This document shows positions 50,973 through 60,055 of a stretch of DNA of 64,000 nt, one piece after another. A program made the translations under genes and the position numbers. Below the pieces are notes generated by a model. It saw only the letters and a list, made by a program, of their open reading frames with translations. It did not search any database and was not told where the DNA came from. This DNA is from JBMNPT01 sp050943735 (GTDB lineage: Bacteria; Bacillota; Clostridia; Oscillospirales; RGIG577), in contig JBMNPT010000010.1 in the NCBI GenBank assembly GCA_050943735.1, positions 14,891 to 78,890 on the forward strand, written 5' to 3'. How positions within the stretch are numbered: position 1 is the stretch's first letter; every line of letters begins with the position of its first letter.

Positions 50973-52433
50973 TTACAGCGCACCGGCGGGTACGGGAGAA
51001 AAGGAGATGATTTCCTGATGAAGCACCGCCTCTTTTCCGCCGTAGGAGGCCACCATCTGATCTTGTTCCAGATGAGCCTGACGGTCCACTTCCTCCGGGT
51101 CACAGATTTCCCGCAGCTTTGCCTCTAGATCCTGCAGAATCTCTCGATAGGCGGGATCAGAAGCCAGATCTTTTGTCTCCATGGGGTCCTCTTCGATATT
51201 GAAGAGCTGAGGAGGATGGTTGACATAGTACACCAGTTTATAGGCTTTATAGCGCAGCATGAAGGTGGAATGACTGAACCCCACCGCGTTGTAATCCGCG
51301 AATATGGGACGGTCCTGGGTGCATTCTCCTTTGGCGAACTTCCACAGGGAGGTCCCCGGCAAAGAGAGATCTTCCGGTTTGGGTTGGGCACCTACACATT
51401 CCAAAACAGTGGGGAAAATATCCACCAGAGAAACACATTGACGGATGGTTTTTCCCTTGGGGATGTCCGGCCCCGAAACGATCAGCGGAATTCCCACAGA
51501 GCCTTCATACATGCTGTGCTTGAAAAACAGACCGTGATCTCCGGTGGTATCCCCATGGTCATCGGTGTAGATGACGCGGGTGTTGGCCTCCAGCCCGGTT
51601 TCCCGCAGCGCGTCCAGTACAATGCCTGCCTGCTGGTCCATATAGGTGACCATGCCATAGTAAGTGGCCACTGCTTTGCGCACGTCATCGTCACTGATGT
51701 CTCCGTTCATGCAGAATTCATTGCGGAATTCCTCCAGTGCCGGGTGCATGGGACGTTCTCCCTTGTGCCACTGGCTGGGGAAAGGCAGTTTATCATAGGG
51801 GGTATAGAGGTCCATGATTTCCTGTGGGACTTTCCAGGGGAAGTGAGGGCATACAAAGCCCACAAACAGACACCAGGGTTTTTCGCTGTTTTTTCCTTCA
51901 TTGCGGAGGAAGTCGGAGGCCATCTGCGCCACCTTGTGGTCATAGTGCAGATAATCGGAATCTCCGCTGCCTGCGGTGAGCATTTCATCCCGCAGGAAGG
52001 GCCGGCGCATGGAACCATCCCGGATGCAGTGGGTCACATCTCCGATACCGCCCTTTACATTGAGAGGAATGCGCTGGTCAGGAAATCCAGTGCAGGGGTC
52101 GTTGCTTTTATAGTGGAGCTTTCCCACAGTGACCACTTGGTATCCCTGCTGGGTTAGACGATGGCCCCACCCTTCTTCCTTTCCGGCGTAGGGGTGGGCG
52201 TTGTCCCAATAGGAATGGCGGAAACAATAGTCCCCATTGGCCATGGCGGCTCGGGCCGGCACACAGATGGGATTGTTGCTGTAGGCATTTTCAAACCGTA
52301 CGCCGTTTTGGGCCAGTCTGTCCAGATTGGGGGTGTGGATGTAGGGATTTCCGTAACATCCGAATTTATGTTTGCTGTGCTGATCGCTGAAGAGAATCAG
52401 TAGATTCATGGGTTTGCATTTGGAATCGGCCAT
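50973..52433 (-). CDS. Sulfatase-family hydrolase
   Basis: A 486-aa alkaline-phosphatase-superfamily sulfatase. Metal ligands in ILFSDQHSKHKFGCYG and TDDHGDTTGDHGLFFKHSMYE; the formylglycine motif is CVPAR in NNPICVPARAAM, with Cys as the residue to be modified. No signal peptide, so it is cytoplasmic. No maturase gene is in view. It directly follows the TctA gene (15-base gap), which suggests the transporter imports the sulfated (or phosphonate-type) substrate. Choline-sulfatase-like or phosphonate monoester hydrolase activity are alternatives. Confidence 0.87.
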   Translation of the reverse strand: MADSKCKPMNLLILFSDQHSKHKFGCYGNPYIHTPNLDRLAQNGVRFENAYSNNPICVPARAAMANGDYCFRHSYWDNAHPYAGKEEGWGHRLTQQGYQVVTVGKLHYKSNDPCTGFPDQRIPLNVKGGIGDVTHCIRDGSMRRPFLRDEMLTAGSGDSDYLHYDHKVAQMASDFLRNEGKNSEKPWCLFVGFVCPHFPWKVPQEIMDLYTPYDKLPFPSQWHKGERPMHPALEEFRNEFCMNGDISDDDVRKAVATYYGMVTYMDQQAGIVLDALRETGLEANTRVIYTDDHGDTTGDHGLFFKHSMYEGSVGIPLIVSGPDIPKGKTIRQCVSLVDIFPTVLECVGAQPKPEDLSLPGTSLWKFAKGECTQDRPIFADYNAVGFSHSTFMLRYKAYKLVYYVNHPPQLFNIEEDPMETKDLASDPAYREILQDLEAKLREICDPEEVDRQAHLEQDQMVASYGGKEAVLHQEIISFSPVPAGAL

Positions 52434-52448
52434 GGTGAATTCCTCCGT

Positions 52449-53945
52449 TCATTTGGTTGTGGTTTTGGAAGAGAGATAGGTTTTGCGAATGACATAGACG
52501 AGATAGACAAGAGAAAGAATCAGAAAAGCTGCCGCGATGGGTTTGGAGAAAAAGGCCCAGAAATTGCCTTCGGTGAACATCAGGCCCCGGAGCAGATTGG
52601 TTTCCACAATGGGCCCCAGAATAAATCCCATCACCAGAGGGGTGAGAGAAAAGTCAAACTTGATAAGGAAATATCCCACCAGTCCAAACAGCAGGATGGA
52701 CCAGACGTCAAAAATCCGATTGTTCTGTCCGAAGGCGCCTACCGCGCAGAGTACGAACACTGCGGAGAGCAGGTAGTACTTGGGAATGGTGACCAGTTTG
52801 AGAAAGAGACGCATCCCCAGAAATTCCACACAGATCATGAAGAGGTTGGCGATGATCAGCGCAGCGAAAATTCCATAAATCAAGTCGCCGTTGTTTTGGA
52901 ACAGCAAAGGACCGGGGGTGATGCCGTGAATCATGAGAGCGGCCAGCAAAATGGCGGTGGCGGCATCTCCCGGGATGCCCAATGTGAGCAACGGAATCAA
53001 TGCGCCGCCGGTGACAGCGTTGTTGGCTGTTTCAGAGGCCACGATGCCGTCTTTGATGCCGGTGCCAAATTTCTCAGGGTATTTGGACTGGTTTTTGGCT
53101 ACCGAGTAGGCGATGATATTGGAGGTGCCGCCGCCAATCCCAGGCAGAATGCCAATGCCGATGCCGATGAGGGCAGAACGCACCATATTGAAAATCTGAT
53201 CTTTTAGTTCGGATAATTTTACGCCAAATCCTTTGATATGGCAGCCTTTCAGCTGGGACATGTCGATGATGCCGTTGTTTTCCGCATACTTGAGAAGTTC
53301 TGTGACGGCATAGACGCCAATGAGGGCGCACAGCATTTGCAGACCGGCGTTGAAGGATTCAATGCCGAAGGTAAAACGGGGAGTGGCGTCCAGAGGTGCC
53401 TGGCCGATGGATGCCAGCATCAGTCCCACAAGTCCGCTTGCCAGTCCTTTGAGCATGGATTTTCCAGCCAGTCCGGCAATCAACGTGAGTGAGAAGAAGG
53501 AAACGGCAAAATATTCACAGGGGCCGAACTGGAGAGCCACTTTGGCCAGGTAGGGAGAGGCAAAAAACAAAATGGGAAGACTGAGCATCCCCCCTACAAA
53601 GGAGGAGATAATGCCGATGCCCAGTGCCTTTCCCGGTTCACCGTTCTGTGCCATGGGGTACCCATCAAAGGTGGTAGCCACACAGGCGGGAGTGCCGGGG
53701 ATGTTGATGAGCATGGCGGTGATGAGACCGCCGGAGGCTCCGCCGATATATAACCCCACCAGCAGAGCCATGGCAGTGACCGGTTCCAGAATAAAGGTCA
53801 GGGGCAGGGAAAAGGCCATGCCCATGGAGGTGGTCAGTCCCGGACTTGCGCCGAAAAGGATTCCGACGCATACACCGGCTAGAATATAGAGCATAGTGGA
53901 CCAGTTGAGCATTTGCTCAAACCCCACCGCAAAAGTATCCAACAT
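52449..53945 (-). CDS. tctA: Tripartite tricarboxylate transporter, large permease TctA
   Basis: A 498-aa protein with about twelve helices. Family motifs: FGASPGLTTSMGMAFSLPLTF, GLYIGGASGGLITAMLINIPGTP and the second repeat GIGIGILPGIGGGTSNIIAY with LTLGIPGDAATAILL. Forms the channel of a secondary transporter with TctB and the binding protein TctC. AAAGGAGC precedes the ATG. Confidence 0.95.
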   Translation of the reverse strand: MLDTFAVGFEQMLNWSTMLYILAGVCVGILFGASPGLTTSMGMAFSLPLTFILEPVTAMALLVGLYIGGASGGLITAMLINIPGTPACVATTFDGYPMAQNGEPGKALGIGIISSFVGGMLSLPILFFASPYLAKVALQFGPCEYFAVSFFSLTLIAGLAGKSMLKGLASGLVGLMLASIGQAPLDATPRFTFGIESFNAGLQMLCALIGVYAVTELLKYAENNGIIDMSQLKGCHIKGFGVKLSELKDQIFNMVRSALIGIGIGILPGIGGGTSNIIAYSVAKNQSKYPEKFGTGIKDGIVASETANNAVTGGALIPLLTLGIPGDAATAILLAALMIHGITPGPLLFQNNGDLIYGIFAALIIANLFMICVEFLGMRLFLKLVTIPKYYLLSAVFVLCAVGAFGQNNRIFDVWSILLFGLVGYFLIKFDFSLTPLVMGFILGPIVETNLLRGLMFTEGNFWAFFSKPIAAAFLILSLVYLVYVIRKTYLSSKTTTK

Positions 53946-53960
53946 AGCGGAGCTCCTTTC

Positions 53961-54446
53961 TCAAAAACCCAGAATGCCTGCGGGCAGGGATAGATAAAAG
54001 AATTTGACGAATACGTAATCCAGAAAAACAGCCCCCAGGATGGCAAACACCAAAAACGCCACAGGTTTTCTTTTTTCCACTGGGGCCAGAATCCAGGTCT
54101 GTACAAACAGGTACAGAATGGAGGAACCCAAAAATCCCAGCGGCTCCATCAGGGCGATGTACACGATAATCACTGCAATGGTCAGCAAAACCCGCTTACC
54201 TGCAGCGGTCAAAGCAAAAGAAGAAGCAGATGCATTTTGGCTGCCAGCTTGTTTTTTGCATTGGAGGATGCTCTTGATCAAAATTCCTATGCATACCAGC
54301 AACATGCAAATGCAGTAAATTCTGGGTACAAATTCCGCTCCGTAGTCAGACAGGGCAAATTTCAAATCCATAAAAGTTCCGCTGAAATACCATGCGGTGA
54401 CCAGCAGGAGAATGATGGCGGCAATGATGTCTTTGTATTTGGTCAT
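53961..54446 (-). CDS. tctB: Tripartite tricarboxylate transporter, small permease TctB
   Basis: A 161-aa protein with four helices (about 5-25, 38-58, 78-105, 120-150), matching the poorly conserved TctB family; position between tctC and tctA is decisive. A cytoplasmic basic/Ser-rich loop lies at about 60-75. An AAAGGAGTGAG site precedes the start. Confidence 0.88.
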   Translation of the reverse strand: MTKYKDIIAAIILLLVTAWYFSGTFMDLKFALSDYGAEFVPRIYCICMLLVCIGILIKSILQCKKQAGSQNASASSFALTAAGKRVLLTIAVIIVYIALMEPLGFLGSSILYLFVQTWILAPVEKRKPVAFLVFAILGAVFLDYVFVKFFYLSLPAGILGF

Positions 54447-54470
54447 CTGTACTCACTCCTTTGGGATGCC

Positions 54471-55478
54471 TTATTCCATCATCAGATCTTTGTACTTCAT
54501 CAGTGCGGATTCTACACTTTCCAGAGTTTTGATGGTTTCTTCCGGAGAGGAATATTGGGCGGTGTACAGGATGTTTTCCGCATCGGCGATAAAATCGGGA
54601 TTCTGGCTTACACGTTCCAGCGCGGCACTGCAGGTATCTACAATTTCCTGGGGAGTTTCCGCCGGGAAGTACAGGGTAAAGAATTTATTCACTTCAATGT
54701 CCGTTCCCTGTTCTTTGAAGGTAGGAATGTCTTCCCGCAGAGGGCTGCGCTCCGGCCCCAACACACCGATGCAGTTGATGTCACCGTTTTCCACGTAGTC
54801 TTTGACAATGCCCAGCGGAGCGAAGGTCAAATCCAGCTGTCCGCTCATCATGGCCGGAATGCGGTCATTCATACTGCCGCTGTCCACCAGTTTCAGATCG
54901 ATGCCCATTTGTTTTTCCATCAGAAGAGGCACCAGATGGGCGGAGGTGGCAATGTCAATGGCAAAAGTCACTTTACCTGGATTGGCCTCCGCTTCTTTTT
55001 GCACGTCGGCCAGAGAAGTGAAACGTTTATTGGCGATGACCGTTACCAGATCCACATCAAAAATGGTACCTGCCGGTTTAAAATCACGAAAACCAAAGTC
55101 AGAGATTTCCAGCACCTGGTTGGTGACAATGTCCTCATGGGTGTAGAGCATGGTATAGCCGTCTGGGTCGGCGTTTTTGGCCTCACCAATGCCGGTGCTT
55201 CCTCCGGCTCCTTTGATGTTAGTGACTGTGATGGGTTGTCCCAGTTCCTGACTGAGATATTTGAGGACAATGCGGGCACTCACGTCAGTGCCTCCTCCAG
55301 CTGCGGCCGGTACAATGACCTGAATGGGTTTTTGAGGCCATTGTCCTTCAGTGTTGCCCGTGGATGGGGAAGAGGAAGTGGAAGTGGAAGGAGCGGCGGA
55401 AGTACAGCCCGCTATGGAAAACAACAGGCTGCCGGCGAGCAGAGCGCAGAGAGCAATTTTGGACGCATGTTTCTTCAT
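54471..55478 (-). CDS. tctC: TctC-type substrate-binding lipoprotein
   Basis: A 335-aa extracytoplasmic binding protein. Signal with lipobox SIAGC (Cys25), a Ser/Thr-rich spacer, then the Bug-family fold: WPQKPIQVIVPAAAGGGTDVSARIV and TNIKGAGGSTGIGEAKNADPDGYTM. It captures a carboxylate-like ligand for TctAB. GGAGGT lies before the ATG. First gene of the tctCBA-sulfatase cluster. Confidence 0.93.
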   Translation of the reverse strand: MKKHASKIALCALLAGSLLFSIAGCTSAAPSTSTSSSPSTGNTEGQWPQKPIQVIVPAAAGGGTDVSARIVLKYLSQELGQPITVTNIKGAGGSTGIGEAKNADPDGYTMLYTHEDIVTNQVLEISDFGFRDFKPAGTIFDVDLVTVIANKRFTSLADVQKEAEANPGKVTFAIDIATSAHLVPLLMEKQMGIDLKLVDSGSMNDRIPAMMSGQLDLTFAPLGIVKDYVENGDINCIGVLGPERSPLREDIPTFKEQGTDIEVNKFFTLYFPAETPQEIVDTCSAALERVSQNPDFIADAENILYTAQYSSPEETIKTLESVESALMKYKDLMME

Positions 55479-55650
55479 AATGATACCTCCTCAGAATACT
55501 TTTAACTAAAATGGATTAAAGTATGGTGCGTTTTTACACTGATATTGTATCATAATTGAAGAATGACAACTATTCGTAGATAATACAAGAAATATCAAAG
55601 GAAATGAATCAATACAACGAAAAGAAATTCAAAACAGACAAAATACTTTT

Positions 55651-55663
55651 ATCCAAATTGGAT
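55651..55663. promoter_or_regulatory. Palindrome between araC-type gene and tctC
   Basis: ATCCAA-A-TTGGAT, a perfect 13-bp palindrome. A related half (AATGGAT) lies nearer tctC at about 55511. Possible operator for the ROK or AraC regulator. The rest of 55479-55685 is AT-rich; I could not place a convincing promoter. Confidence 0.4.
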
Positions 55664-55685
55664 GAAATGTAAAGGGTAGTATTTT

Positions 55686-56573
55686 TTATTTATTTGTTTT
55701 GGAAATGGAATTTGTAAAATCATAACGGGCCATTTCCTGTCGAAGACTGTTGGGGGTGATGCCATAGGCGGCCTTAAACCGGCGGAAAAAAAGAGATAAA
55801 TTTTGAAAACCACAGGCTTCTGCCACTTGGTTGAGGGGCATGGGTGTCTCCGCAATCAATTGGACCGCCCGTTCCAGCCGCAGGGAATTGATATACTGGC
55901 TGGGAGTGCAGTGGTAAAAACGGTGAAAGCTGCGGCAAATATGTTCAGGGGTTTTTTCACAGACTCCGTAGATATAATCCATCCCCGCCTGCAAATTTTG
56001 AGGCTCTTGGAGCCCGGTGGTGATGCGAGTCATCCAGGCAGGAGGCGCAGCGGGAACCGCATTGCCAACTTCCTGTATATTCTGGCTGAAATAAAGAAGG
56101 AGCGTGTCCAGCAGCAGGGTGCGCAGAAAGAGTTTTTTGAATTTTTGATGAGATTCTGGAATGAGATCCAAAGAGGCAATTTTATCCCGAAGCATGGCTG
56201 CGTTTTCCGGAGAGAGCTGCACCGCGGGCATATGCTGTTCCGCATGGAGGGCGGCGTCCACTTCTTCCAGACCCAGATAATTGTTGAGCTGATCCATGGA
56301 ATCCACAGAGAAATTCATGTTGACATAGCGGCATTCTCCCAATGCATACCGGGAGTGAATGTCACTGGGGCGAAGAAAATGGATTTGGTTTTCCCGTAAA
56401 ATCAGACTGCGGTCATTGACAGTGACCAGCAGGGAACCGGATTCCACCAAGGTGATTTCATGAAAGTTGTGCAGATGGGGAAAATCAGAAGCACGCACCG
56501 AATCGTGAAATGCACAGGTGACTTCGCTGTATAAATCCAAAATATCATACGCTTTGAGATGTTTGAATTCCAT
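55686..56573 (-). CDS. AraC family transcriptional regulator
   Basis: A 295-aa regulator with an N-terminal cupin sensor (HLHNFHEITLVESGSLLVTVNDR) and a C-terminal AraC double HTH (VCEKTPEHICRSFHRFYHCTPSQYINSLRLERA and QVAEACGFQNLSLFFRRFKAAYGITP). ATG 56573 has AAGGAGG seven bases upstream. Divergent from the two URO-D genes, which it probably activates. Confidence 0.92.
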   Translation of the reverse strand: MEFKHLKAYDILDLYSEVTCAFHDSVRASDFPHLHNFHEITLVESGSLLVTVNDRSLILRENQIHFLRPSDIHSRYALGECRYVNMNFSVDSMDQLNNYLGLEEVDAALHAEQHMPAVQLSPENAAMLRDKIASLDLIPESHQKFKKLFLRTLLLDTLLLYFSQNIQEVGNAVPAAPPAWMTRITTGLQEPQNLQAGMDYIYGVCEKTPEHICRSFHRFYHCTPSQYINSLRLERAVQLIAETPMPLNQVAEACGFQNLSLFFRRFKAAYGITPNSLRQEMARYDFTNSISKTNK

Positions 56574-56604
56574 GAAAAATCCTCCTTGCAGATGGGATAC
56601 AATT

Positions 56605-56633
56605 ATGATATCAGAAAAATCAATAAAGTGCAA
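56605..56633 (-). promoter_or_regulatory. Promoter of the araC-type gene
   Basis: On the minus strand TTGCAC, 17 bases, TATCAT. The divergent plus-strand promoter has TACAAT (56675-56680) but no good -35, as expected of an activated promoter. Confidence 0.6.
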
Positions 56634-56712
56634 TGGGGTCAATCACGGGTCTGGTTTTTGGGAGGAAAAGCAGGTACAATACAAATAGAAAACAGACAGG
56701 AGGAAAGAATAT

Positions 56713-57786
56713 ATGGAGATGCTGTACAAACCTGATTTGTCCCGAATCATTCAGCGATATGAAGCTTTTTGGAGTGGTGATGTGGCAGACCGGCCTCCCA
56801 TGCGAGTACGTTTTGTGGCCGATTCCATGAACGACGATGCTTGGTCGGAAGCCGTCAAAACCAAAGAAGGTCATTTTGCTTATTGGGAAAACTACGCACA
56901 AATGCGTGCCGATCTGTATGATGATGAAGTACCCTGTGCTGTATTGGATATGGGACCGGCCTTTATGGGCGGCGTGTTGGGCAGCCCGCTGACATTTTCG
57001 GGCGGAGCCAGCTGGGCACAGCATATTTTTCATGACTATAGTCAAATTCCCGAATTTGAAGCAATTACCTTTGATGAGAACAATTTCTGGGTGAAGGAAT
57101 TGCTGGAACGCAATGCCTATTTTAAGGAAAAGGCAGCTGGTAAATTTGGTGTGGCCATTGCCATGCTCACCGGCGCGGGGGATATTTTTGGTGCCATTCA
57201 CGGCATTACGGAGTGTTACACTGATCTCTATGAGGAGCCTGAAGGATTTGCCCGCATGGTGAATTTGTGTGCCGACGCATGGATGGCAGTACAGAAGATT
57301 CAGTTTGATAACGTGCCGGACGTCTGCGGTGGCTATGTGGACAACTATGGAATTTGGACTCCTGGACGGAGCAGCTACTTTGCGGATGACCTGTCCACCT
57401 GCGTGTCGGGAGAAATGTATGACGAGGTGCTGGCGCCCATTGACGGCCGCATCAGTCAATTCCTGGAGCGTCCCTGGATGCATACCCATTCGGCGCAGAT
57501 TCGTCTCATTCCTCATTTCCTGAAACTGCCCAACCTGCGCGGCTTGCAGATTGTGAACGACGCGCCGGCCGGTCCTGATTTCAAGGAGATCCTGCCCTAT
57601 GCCAAGATGGTACAGGAGAGCGGAAAGTGCCTGCTGCTTCGCAAGTTCACCATAGAAGAGCTGGAGCCCTGGCTGCATGAACTGTCCCCCAAGGGATTGC
57701 TCATCGATACTCATTGTACTTCGCTTTCCGATGCAAAAACCATCATTGCGGACTTCTCGGCAGAAAAGTTCATGAAATTTCACTGA
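56713..57786 (+). CDS. URO-D/MtaA-superfamily protein 1
   Basis: A 357-aa TIM-barrel protein of the uroporphyrinogen-decarboxylase/cobalamin methyltransferase superfamily, judged from overall pattern (YEAFWSGDVADRPPMRVRF start, MLTGAGDIFGAIHGITECY, HTHSAQIRL metal-type His region). It lacks the RQAGRYLP motif of true HemE, so a methyltransferase-like role is more likely. No corrinoid protein gene is adjacent. Transcribed with the next gene. Confidence 0.75.
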   Translation: MEMLYKPDLSRIIQRYEAFWSGDVADRPPMRVRFVADSMNDDAWSEAVKTKEGHFAYWENYAQMRADLYDDEVPCAVLDMGPAFMGGVLGSPLTFSGGASWAQHIFHDYSQIPEFEAITFDENNFWVKELLERNAYFKEKAAGKFGVAIAMLTGAGDIFGAIHGITECYTDLYEEPEGFARMVNLCADAWMAVQKIQFDNVPDVCGGYVDNYGIWTPGRSSYFADDLSTCVSGEMYDEVLAPIDGRISQFLERPWMHTHSAQIRLIPHFLKLPNLRGLQIVNDAPAGPDFKEILPYAKMVQESGKCLLLRKFTIEELEPWLHELSPKGLLIDTHCTSLSDAKTIIADFSAEKFMKFH

Positions 57787-57827
57787 GTCAATAAAGTATA
57801 CTTATATACGAAAAGGAGCGTTTACAT

Positions 57828-58991
57828 ATGCCTATGACATCCAGAGAACGTTTTGTAGCGGCTGTGAGCCACAAGCCCATCGACCGGGTTCCCATTGACG
57901 CCACTTTCGAAATTGGCGCTTACAACAAGTTGGTTCGTTATCTGAATAACGGACTGCCCGAAATTCACACCTGCGGCACCAACCTGATGGTCTATCCCAG
58001 TGTGGAATTCTGCAAGCAGATGGGCATTGATATCATGTATCTCAAAATCGGCTCTCCCAAGCGGGTTAAGCCCTTCCAGTACGGCGATGATTCCTTTACC
58101 ACAGAATTTGGTCTGATCTATAAAAGAGCAGTCAGCGCCAATGGCATCGTGGATTATCAGCCCATCAACACACCTTTTGCTGATTTTACAGTGGAAGATT
58201 TGGATAATTATGACTGGCCCGATCCTGAAGATGACAACATTTTTGTGGGCCTGCGCGAGAGAGCCAAAGAAGTGGTGGAAGGTCATGAGATGGCTCTGGG
58301 CGGTTACTTCAACGCGTCTATTTTCACACTGCCCAGCCTGCTTCGCGGCATGGAACAGTGGCTGGTAGACCTGCTGATTGACGAGGAGTTTGCCCGCCGC
58401 TTTATGGAAATCATGAGCGACTATTACACCAAGCTGTACTGCAAGGCGCTGGATATCTGCGGTGAATACCTGAGCTTTGTACGGCTGGATATGGATGACT
58501 TTGGTACTCAGAACGGTCTGCTCATTTCCCGGGAAACCTTCAATAATGTAGTGCGTCCTTATGAGGAAAAGTTCTGTCGTGCAGTCAAGGAGCACTTCCT
58601 GAAAATCAATCCCGATGGCAAGATTATGAAACACACCTGTGGCGACGTGTTGGAACTGATTGGCGACTTTGCTGACATGGGCATTGACGTGCTCAATCCC
58701 ATCCAGCCTCGCACCAAGTACATGAGCCGTGAACTGGTGGGTCAGCGGTATATGGGCCGGATTGCTTTCTGGGGCGGTGTGGATACCCAGGTGACCATGC
58801 CCAGCGGAACGCCGGAAGAAGTGGAAGAGGATGTAAAGGATTGTCTGCGTAAGCTGGCCAGTCCCAGCGGATATATTGCAGGGCCCTCTCACCACATTCA
58901 GGAAGACGTACCCCCTGAAAATATTCTTGCATTTTTGCACGCTGCCCAGAAATATGGCACTGTGGAAAACGGTAAATTTGTCAATTTGTAA
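57828..58991 (+). CDS. URO-D/MtaA-superfamily protein 2
   Basis: A 387-aa member of the same superfamily. Starts MTSRERFVAAVSHKPIDRVPID, typical of MtaA/URO-D-like methyltransferases. Later ICGEYLSFVRLDMDDFGTQNG, HTCGDVLELIGDFADMGIDVLNPIQP and WGGVDTQ resemble zinc-thiolate/His catalytic regions. AAAAGGAG precedes the ATG. Substrate unknown; linkage to the tct transporter hints at a small carboxylated or methylated compound. Confidence 0.83.
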   Translation: MPMTSRERFVAAVSHKPIDRVPIDATFEIGAYNKLVRYLNNGLPEIHTCGTNLMVYPSVEFCKQMGIDIMYLKIGSPKRVKPFQYGDDSFTTEFGLIYKRAVSANGIVDYQPINTPFADFTVEDLDNYDWPDPEDDNIFVGLRERAKEVVEGHEMALGGYFNASIFTLPSLLRGMEQWLVDLLIDEEFARRFMEIMSDYYTKLYCKALDICGEYLSFVRLDMDDFGTQNGLLISRETFNNVVRPYEEKFCRAVKEHFLKINPDGKIMKHTCGDVLELIGDFADMGIDVLNPIQPRTKYMSRELVGQRYMGRIAFWGGVDTQVTMPSGTPEEVEEDVKDCLRKLASPSGYIAGPSHHIQEDVPPENILAFLHAAQKYGTVENGKFVNL

Positions 58992-59010
58992 AATAGCATG
59001 ACCAAAGGGA

Positions 59011-59044
59011 AACGCCCCGCTGTGCTAAAGCACAGCGGGGCGTT
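59011..59044. terminator. Strong hairpin after the URO-D pair
   Basis: AACGCCCCGCTGTGC, loop TAAA, GCACAGCGGGGCGTT: a 15-bp perfect stem. The T-run is short, but it lies between convergent genes. Confidence 0.8.
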
Positions 59045-59108
59045 CGCGATGGTAGGGGAAATATGGATGGGAAATGGTTTTTTGTGAAACCAGAAGAAAC
59101 CGACAAAA

Positions 59109-59735
59109 TTAGCTCGTTTGCTGCAGGTAGCTGCGGATGACCTGTACGGCGCCTTCTATCCCCAGACGTCCGGCGTTGAGACACAGATCATAGTTTTCAA
59201 TGTCTCCCCACACAGCATCGGTGAAGTAATTGTAATAGCTGGCCCGCAGTTTGTCGGTCCGTTTGATCAATCGTTTGGCTTCTCGTTCGTTGACTTTAAC
59301 CCGGTCCATGATGCGCCGCACTCGATCTTCCAGATCGGCGTAGATGTAGATGGATAGTTTTTCCGGCATATCCCGCAACACACGATCTCCGCACCGTCCA
59401 ATGATGATGGCGGATTCAGGTTCCTCGGCGATCTTGCGAATGGTACAAAATTGAGCCTGGGCAATGTCGTCGGTGGATATGTGGTTGGGATCCCGCAGGA
59501 AGTCTTCCGAGAGCAATCCCTCACTGGTGATGGGATTGAAGTACAGATAGCGGTCTCCAGGGCGTTCATCCGCTTTTTCCAGTTTGCTGTGACTGATGCC
59601 GTATTCCTCCGCCGCCCGGGTGAGCAGAGCCCTGTCATAGAACCGGTATCCCAGAGCTTCCGCCAGCTTTTTTCCAATCTCCCGGCCGCCGCTGCCATAT
59701 TGCCTTGCGATGGTGATGATGTGCTTGTCTGCCAT
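59109..59735 (-). CDS. Cytidylate kinase-like protein
   Basis: A 208-aa P-loop kinase-like protein of the PF13189 family. ITIARQYGSGGREIGKKLAEAL is the variant P-loop; YDRALL and IIIGRCGDRVLRD follow. Common in clostridia and distinct from true Cmk; substrate unknown. GAAAGGAGC precedes the ATG. Confidence 0.87.
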   Translation of the reverse strand: MADKHIITIARQYGSGGREIGKKLAEALGYRFYDRALLTRAAEEYGISHSKLEKADERPGDRYLYFNPITSEGLLSEDFLRDPNHISTDDIAQAQFCTIRKIAEEPESAIIIGRCGDRVLRDMPEKLSIYIYADLEDRVRRIMDRVKVNEREAKRLIKRTDKLRASYYNYFTDAVWGDIENYDLCLNAGRLGIEGAVQVIRSYLQQTS

Positions 59736-59771
59736 ATTGACCGCTCCTTTCTGAATCTCTTTTCATTTAAT

Positions 59772-59800
59772 AGTATAGCAGAATTGAGCGAAAAATACAA
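59772..59800 (-). promoter_or_regulatory. Promoter of the cytidylate kinase-like gene
   Basis: On the minus strand TTGTAT, 17 bases, TATACT with a TGC extension. Confidence 0.7.
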
Positions 59801-59914
59801 ATCAATGCGGGATATATTTTGAGCTCCTGTACAAATGGCACAAAGCATTGGGAAGCTGAATTGGGGAAAATGAAAGAAAATCGAAGAAAATATTCATTTT
59901 AAGGAAAAATGCAA

Positions 59915-59943
59915 TTGACAATCCCTCAGGGATATACTACCAT
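59915..59943 (+). promoter_or_regulatory. Promoter and operator of the ald operon
   Basis: A perfect -35 TTGACA (59915-59920), 17 bases, TACCAT (59938-59943). The spacer holds the perfect palindrome ATCCCT-C-AGGGAT (59921-59933), a likely repressor site. Confidence 0.55.
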
Positions 59944-59970
59944 AGAAAAGGTCGACTGAACATGTCCGCA

Positions 59971-60003
59971 GCACCCGAAGAGCCAGGCTTTCCGGGTGTT
60001 TTG
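59971..60003 (+). terminator. Leader hairpin with T-run upstream of ald (possible attenuator)
   Basis: CACCCG pairs with CGGGTG, with further pairing (AGCC/GGCT) inside, followed by TTTT. It lies between the promoter and ald. GGCCGGCC (60020-60027) and CACAGATCTGTG (60027-60038) palindromes follow, so the leader may switch structures. Confidence 0.5.
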
Positions 60004-60055
60004 TATGCGTTGTCATTAGGGCCGGCCACAGATCTGTGAAAGAAGGAACGAGAGA

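Noticed and set aside
59915..59938. TTGACA with TATACT as the ald promoter
   Set aside because: The spacer is only 12 bases. The TACCAT at 17 bases is more plausible.
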